Below are positions 5,424-8,737 of a DNA stretch of 8,737 bases, piece by piece (within the stretch, counting starts at the first letter, position 1; every line of letters starts with the position of its first letter). A model generated the notes under the pieces. That model worked only from the letters and a program-made list of their open reading frames with translations, was not told the origin of the DNA and did no database searches. The stretch is from NCBI GenBank assembly GCA_913056475.1, contig CAJXMS010000076.1:1-8737 (forward strand), read 5' to 3'. Source of the stretch: an uncultured Bacteroidota bacterium. GTDB taxonomy: Bacteria; Bacteroidota; Bacteroidia; Flavobacteriales; Schleiferiaceae. The position numbers and the translations under genes were made by a program.

Positions 5424-7800
5424 TGTCGCCGTCCAAATATCTTCTTAACCCCTGCCATTTGATAAGACCTTCTTTTAGGGATTTAGCATTAAAGGGTTTG
5501 GCAATAAAATCGTTCATCCCAGCCTCCAGGCAGCGTTTTTGATCCGCTACGTCGGCATTGGCGGTCACGGCAATAATAATGGGACGGTGCTGCTCTTCTT
5601 TTATGATTTGCCTGGTGGCTTCTATGCCGTCCATCTCGGGCATTTGGACGTCCATAAAAATGATGTGGTAGGTCTTTTTGGCTGCCATTTTAACGGCCTC
5701 TTTCCCATCTTGGGCCAGGTCTACTTCGTAACCCATATTTTTGAGCATCATGGTAAGCAGCTTCTGGTTTACCGGATTGTCTTCGGCATAGAGGATCTTC
5801 AGGGCGGGGTCCAGTTGCTGATGGTCTTCCCGCAGGTACTCCGTTTCACGACTTAAGTTCATTCGAGGTACGGGCAGGGTAAGGGTAAAGGTAGCTGCGG
5901 TACCCTTCCCGGGTTTTGAATCCAGGAAAAGCTCTCCGCCCATGAGCTCTGCCAGGCGCGTACTGAGGTTGAGCCCCAGCCCCGTTCCCCCATGCTGCCG
6001 GGTATTGCCTTCATCTCCTTGCGTAAAGGCCTCGGTGAGGCGGTCTACCTCTTTCTTGCTCATTCCAGGCCCTGTATCGCTTATCTGGAAGTAAAAGCCC
6101 ACCTTATTGTTGTCCCGTTCAGCCACCTTTACCGCCAACTTTACTTCCCCGGTTTTGGTAAATTTAAAGGCATTATGGAGCAAGTGCCTAATGATCAACT
6201 CCACTTTTTCAGGATCTCCCACGAGGGTATTGGGAATATTGGGATCCAGCTTCATAGTGAAGGAGAGTTTTTTCTTGATAAATTGGTTTTCTACTTCCTG
6301 CGCAGTGCTTTCAATTTGGGCACGTAAGTCAAATTTCTGAGTATTTAGTTTTAGCTTTCCACTGTCTAAGGCTGAAAAATTCAGCAAGTCCAGCAGTAAA
6401 CGATTAAGCTCTTCGCTATTCTTTTTTAGCACCTCCAGCTTCTTGCTTTGCTCCTTGCTCAGGCCGGAATCGGCCAGTACCTGGCTCTGCCCCAGGATGG
6501 CGTTCATGGGTGTACGCAGCTCATGACTCACCGAATTAAGGAAGTAGCGCTGGGATACCTTGGCAGCTTCCGTGCGCTGTATTTCCTGGCGAAGGTTATA
6601 ACCAAATCGCTGGCTCAGAGCAATGGCCTGGGCTACCACAAAAAGCCCATAGCCGCCGAAAGAGGCCAGTATGGTGCCGGAAAAAAGATTGAAAAAGGTA
6701 GATACCCGTAGCAGGGAACCGCCACCAATCCCCAGAAGCGCCAGTGCCACCACCCAGGCCAAGGTATGACTGGGCCGGAAACGGGAAAGATAAATCCCTA
6801 CAATGACCAGGCTCAGCACGAGCGTAGCCAGCAGATAAAAAGGATACAGGGCGCTAAAAGTAGATGTGGGTAGCAATAGACTTAGCAGCATGAGTAGGGA
6901 AATCCCGGTGAGCGCCTGAAACCATCGCCGGGAGCCCACCGGCCGGATCATCCAGCGGTATGCCCAGGCCAGCGTAGGAACGGCCAGTGCCAGGGAAGCA
7001 TACTCCAGGCGCAAGGCCCACTGCCAGGAAACTCCTGGGTAGAGCTGGGCCAGCAAATCCGTGTCGGCTCCCAGCAGTCGATAGATAAACAACAGCGAAA
7101 AGAGACTTATCATAAGAAAGTAGCGCTGTCGCTGCTGGAAGTAGTAGAGAATAAGGGCAGATATAGCAATGACCAACAGGGCACCCGACAGAAATAAAGC
7201 CGTGCTATTTATGGAATTTTGTTGCGCCTGCAGCGCCGAAATGGGTCCCATGTAAATGGGTGACTGCGCCCCGCCCCGGTAATATTCAAAGTTACTGGCG
7301 TAAAGAACCAGGTCGTTATCGCCCGGCCGCAGCTCAAGCTCCACTAGGCGGCGGCGCTTAGCCGGACGGCTTTTCGAAGCTATTCGAGCCGGCCGTCCAT
7401 TCTGCACCAGCGTATCCCCATTTAGCAGCAAGGTGTAAGCGGTATGAAATTCAGGCATCAACAAACCCACTTCCCGAGGGCGCTGGCCTGGCAGAAATAA
7501 GGACAGGTGGTACGTAGCAAAACCCTGGCTACGATCACGTAAGAGCGGATCGGCCAGCTTATCCCAAGAGGTAAGAAAGGACACCTTCTCCCAGCGACCC
7601 ACCTGATCGAGGCTATCCACTGGAATAAACTGTTTCCACATCATGCGCCACGTTCCTTCCAGCCTTACGCTACCTTCCAGCTCCTGCTCAGGCATGGGAA
7701 GCTCACCCCGCTGAGCCAGCAGTGGCTGGGTATCCGCTGCCACGGCCCATGAAGGAAACCACAAGGCCAGAAGACATATAAATTTTAAAATGGAGCTCAT
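5392..7800 (-). CDS. Hybrid sensor histidine kinase with 7TMR-DISM-type sensor and C-terminal receiver
   Basis: This is an 802-residue membrane signalling protein. The order is: signal peptide (1-~21, WAVAAD); an extracytoplasmic jelly-roll-like domain (~25-195) resembling 7TMR-DISMED2, a family predicted to bind carbohydrates or related ligands; seven hydrophobic segments at about 201-222, 227-245, 262-285, 295-312, 318-340, 346-365 and 370-395; and a HisKA dimerisation domain with phospho-acceptor His426 (SVSHELRTP). The ATPase domain follows, with N-box Asn543 (LLHNAFKFT), G1 DTGPGM (575-580) and G2 GGTGLGL (604-610). A receiver domain (~665-785) has Glu673/Asp674, phospho-acceptor Asp717 (FMDVQMPEMDG) and Lys768 (AKPF). 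All key residues are present, so it should be active. There is no DNA-binding output domain; phosphate must pass to a phosphotransfer protein or regulator outside the window. AAGGT lies 8-12 bases upstream of the ATG. The 3' end overlaps the fructosamine kinase gene, suggesting one transcript. Confidence 0.94.
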   Translation of the reverse strand: MSSILKFICLLALWFPSWAVAADTQPLLAQRGELPMPEQELEGSVRLEGTWRMMWKQFIPVDSLDQVGRWEKVSFLTSWDKLADPLLRDRSQGFATYHLSLFLPGQRPREVGLLMPEFHTAYTLLLNGDTLVQNGRPARIASKSRPAKRRRLVELELRPGDNDLVLYASNFEYYRGGAQSPIYMGPISALQAQQNSINSTALFLSGALLVIAISALILYYFQQRQRYFLMISLFSLLFIYRLLGADTDLLAQLYPGVSWQWALRLEYASLALAVPTLAWAYRWMIRPVGSRRWFQALTGISLLMLLSLLLPTSTFSALYPFYLLATLVLSLVIVGIYLSRFRPSHTLAWVVALALLGIGGGSLLRVSTFFNLFSGTILASFGGYGLFVVAQAIALSQRFGYNLRQEIQRTEAAKVSQRYFLNSVSHELRTPMNAILGQSQVLADSGLSKEQSKKLEVLKKNSEELNRLLLDLLNFSALDSGKLKLNTQKFDLRAQIESTAQEVENQFIKKKLSFTMKLDPNIPNTLVGDPEKVELIIRHLLHNAFKFTKTGEVKLAVKVAERDNNKVGFYFQISDTGPGMSKKEVDRLTEAFTQGDEGNTRQHGGTGLGLNLSTRLAELMGGELFLDSKPGKGTAATFTLTLPVPRMNLSRETEYLREDHQQLDPALKILYAEDNPVNQKLLTMMLKNMGYEVDLAQDGKEAVKMAAKKTYHIIFMDVQMPEMDGIEATRQIIKEEQHRPIIIAVTANADVADQKRCLEAGMNDFIAKPFNAKSLKEGLIKWQGLRRYLDGDNEQGVFQNIS

Positions 7801-8137
7801 CTTTTACCTTAATCTTTAAAAAGAATCAATATCCCGGCCAAAAACACCGATACCTGAGCTTCAGCATTCTGAGAGGAAACCGTGCCCTTTTTATTCCCAT
7901 AATGGGATTTTCTGTCTATTTTTAGGAGCTTCTTGCTTACCGTCCATCCAAACTAGCAAATAACCGGTAAAAGCAGCTTCAACCCAAACCCCCTTTTCCC
8001 CCTTCGTTTTTTAACGCCTTTTTAACAGCTGTCATGCTCTACTTGGCCCGATTTTCGGGTAATAAGTAAATCCAAATTTGCTTTCCTTTGCAACCCGCAT
8101 AGATCCTTGATTCACAAACATTTCAAAAAAACAACTC
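7801..8137. other. Divergent intergenic region (337 bp) between the hybrid kinase and moxR genes
   Basis: No gene is seen. It should hold the promoters of both outward-reading genes, but I could not find a clean Bacteroidota-type promoter (TTTG with TAnnTTTG at proper spacing) on either strand. Small symmetric elements are present: TCCCAT-A-ATGGGA at 7895-7907, and alternating CTGA/TCAG/CTGA at 7854-7857, 7861-7864 and 7869-7872. A pyrimidine-rich stretch of C and T runs lies at about 7986-8008. The last ~25 bases before the moxR ATG are A-rich. Confidence 0.6.
7895..7907. promoter_or_regulatory. Short palindrome, possible operator
   Basis: The arms TCCCAT and ATGGGA flank a single A, 95 bases upstream of the hybrid kinase start and 231 bases before moxR. 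The single-base centre rules out a stable hairpin, so if it matters it is more likely a dimeric-protein binding site. No regulator can be named. Confidence 0.2.
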
Positions 8138-8737
8138 ATGGAGGCCCCTTCTAGTAGCCCTGACATTCAGGCACTCAACGACAAGATCAAAGAAGAAAGC
8201 GCCTTTATCGAGCTTCTTATGCTCGAAGTAAATAAGTCCATCGTGGGCCAGAAAACCATGCTGGAGCGCCTGCTCATCGCCCTGCTCGGCAATGGGCACA
8301 TCCTCCTGGAAGGCGTACCCGGCCTGGCCAAAACCCTGGCCATAAAATCCCTGGCCCAGGCTGTGGACGGCCAGTACAGCCGCATCCAGTTCACCCCGGA
8401 CCTTCTACCCAGCGACGTGATAGGCACCCAGATCTACAACATGCAAGAGCACCAATTTGCGGTCAAAAAAGGCCCTGTCTTTGCCAATTTCGTACTGGCC
8501 GACGAGATCAACCGGGCCCCCGCCAAAGTGCAAAGCGCCCTACTGGAATCCATGCAAGAACGGCAGACAACCATCGGCGATGAAACCTTCTCCCTGCCCG
8601 AGCCCTTCCTGGTACTGGCCACCCAAAACCCGGTAGAACAAGAAGGCACCTACCCCCTGCCCGAAGCCCAGAGCGACCGATTCATGCTCAAGACCGTGAT
8701 CACCTACCCCCAACAAGACGAAGAGCGCCAGATCATG
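8138..8737 (+). CDS. MoxR-family AAA+ ATPase (partial, 3' end beyond window)
   Basis: An open frame of 200 codons runs from the ATG at 8138 to the window edge with no stop. The protein is a MoxR-type AAA+ ATPase, a chaperone-like factor that in Bacteroidota usually sits ahead of DUF58 and von Willebrand A (Bat) genes. Walker A is GVPGLAKT (59-66, Lys65/Thr66), Walker B is FVLADEINRAP with Asp122/Glu123, sensor 1 is ATQNP (161-165, Asn164), and the arginine finger is Arg181 in EAQSDRF. Family-typical 'IVGQ' (35-38) and 'EGTYPLPEAQ' blocks are also present. An in-frame TGA at 8108-8110 makes this ATG the first possible start; the leader is A-rich without a Shine-Dalgarno site. The lid domain and the rest of the probable operon are outside the window. 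Full-length members are ~320-330 residues, so about one third is missing. Confidence 0.95.
   Translation, partial: MEAPSSSPDIQALNDKIKEESAFIELLMLEVNKSIVGQKTMLERLLIALLGNGHILLEGVPGLAKTLAIKSLAQAVDGQYSRIQFTPDLLPSDVIGTQIYNMQEHQFAVKKGPVFANFVLADEINRAPAKVQSALLESMQERQTTIGDETFSLPEPFLVLATQNPVEQEGTYPLPEAQSDRFMLKTVITYPQQDEERQIM

Noticed and set aside
8167..8649. Two minus-strand open frames near the window end
   Set aside because: Both are antisense to the clear MoxR ATPase frame, which has Walker A, Walker B, sensor 1 and the arginine finger in order.

Overview
The window looks like a piece of a moderately GC-rich Bacteroidota genome. The evidence is an S46 dipeptidyl-peptidase, a 7TMR-DISM-type hybrid histidine kinase, a MoxR ATPase gene with an A-rich rather than Shine-Dalgarno-rich leader, and an MltF-type lipoprotein. 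A GC-rich member of the Saprospiria or Cytophagia would fit, but that is inference. The first ~555 bases do not match the rest: they are strongly AT-rich (20 of 60 G+C at 181-240, against 35 of 60 at 601-660), with codon use like a low-GC flavobacterium.

Layout. (a) 1-107 is an AT-rich leader with no gene. (b) 108-2264 is one open frame made of two unrelated pieces: a LOV-like PAS protein (about residues 1-150) and the C-terminal ~570 residues of a DPP7-type S46 serine peptidase. The join falls inside a short 'VFKDV' stretch that both families could plausibly supply. The peptidase part lacks its signal peptide and the region carrying the catalytic His, so this is a broken or chimeric gene, quite possibly an assembly artefact. 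(c) 2306-2343 holds a perfect 14-bp hairpin, probably a terminator. (d) 2395-4562 is a two-gene plus-strand unit, joined by an ATGA overlap: an MltF-like lytic transglycosylase lipoprotein and a PdeM-type metallophosphoesterase. (e) 4542-7800 is a two-gene minus-strand unit: a hybrid sensor kinase followed by a fructosamine-kinase-family protein whose start lies inside the end of the kinase gene. This unit converges on pdeM with a 21-bp overlap of coding ends. (f) 7801-8137 is a divergent intergenic region with small palindromes. (g) 8138 to the window end is the first 200 codons of a MoxR-family AAA+ ATPase.

How the genes might work together. MltF trims peptidoglycan at the outer membrane, and PdeM is a DNA-repair-associated nuclease. 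The fructosamine kinase family repairs glycated proteins, and the hybrid kinase has an extracytoplasmic domain of a type predicted to bind carbohydrate-like ligands. Apart from the two tightly coupled pairs, nothing in the sequence ties these genes into one pathway. I see no tRNA, rRNA, CRISPR array, insertion sequence or phage gene, and no convincing novel multi-gene system. The most notable observation is the chimeric first ORF.
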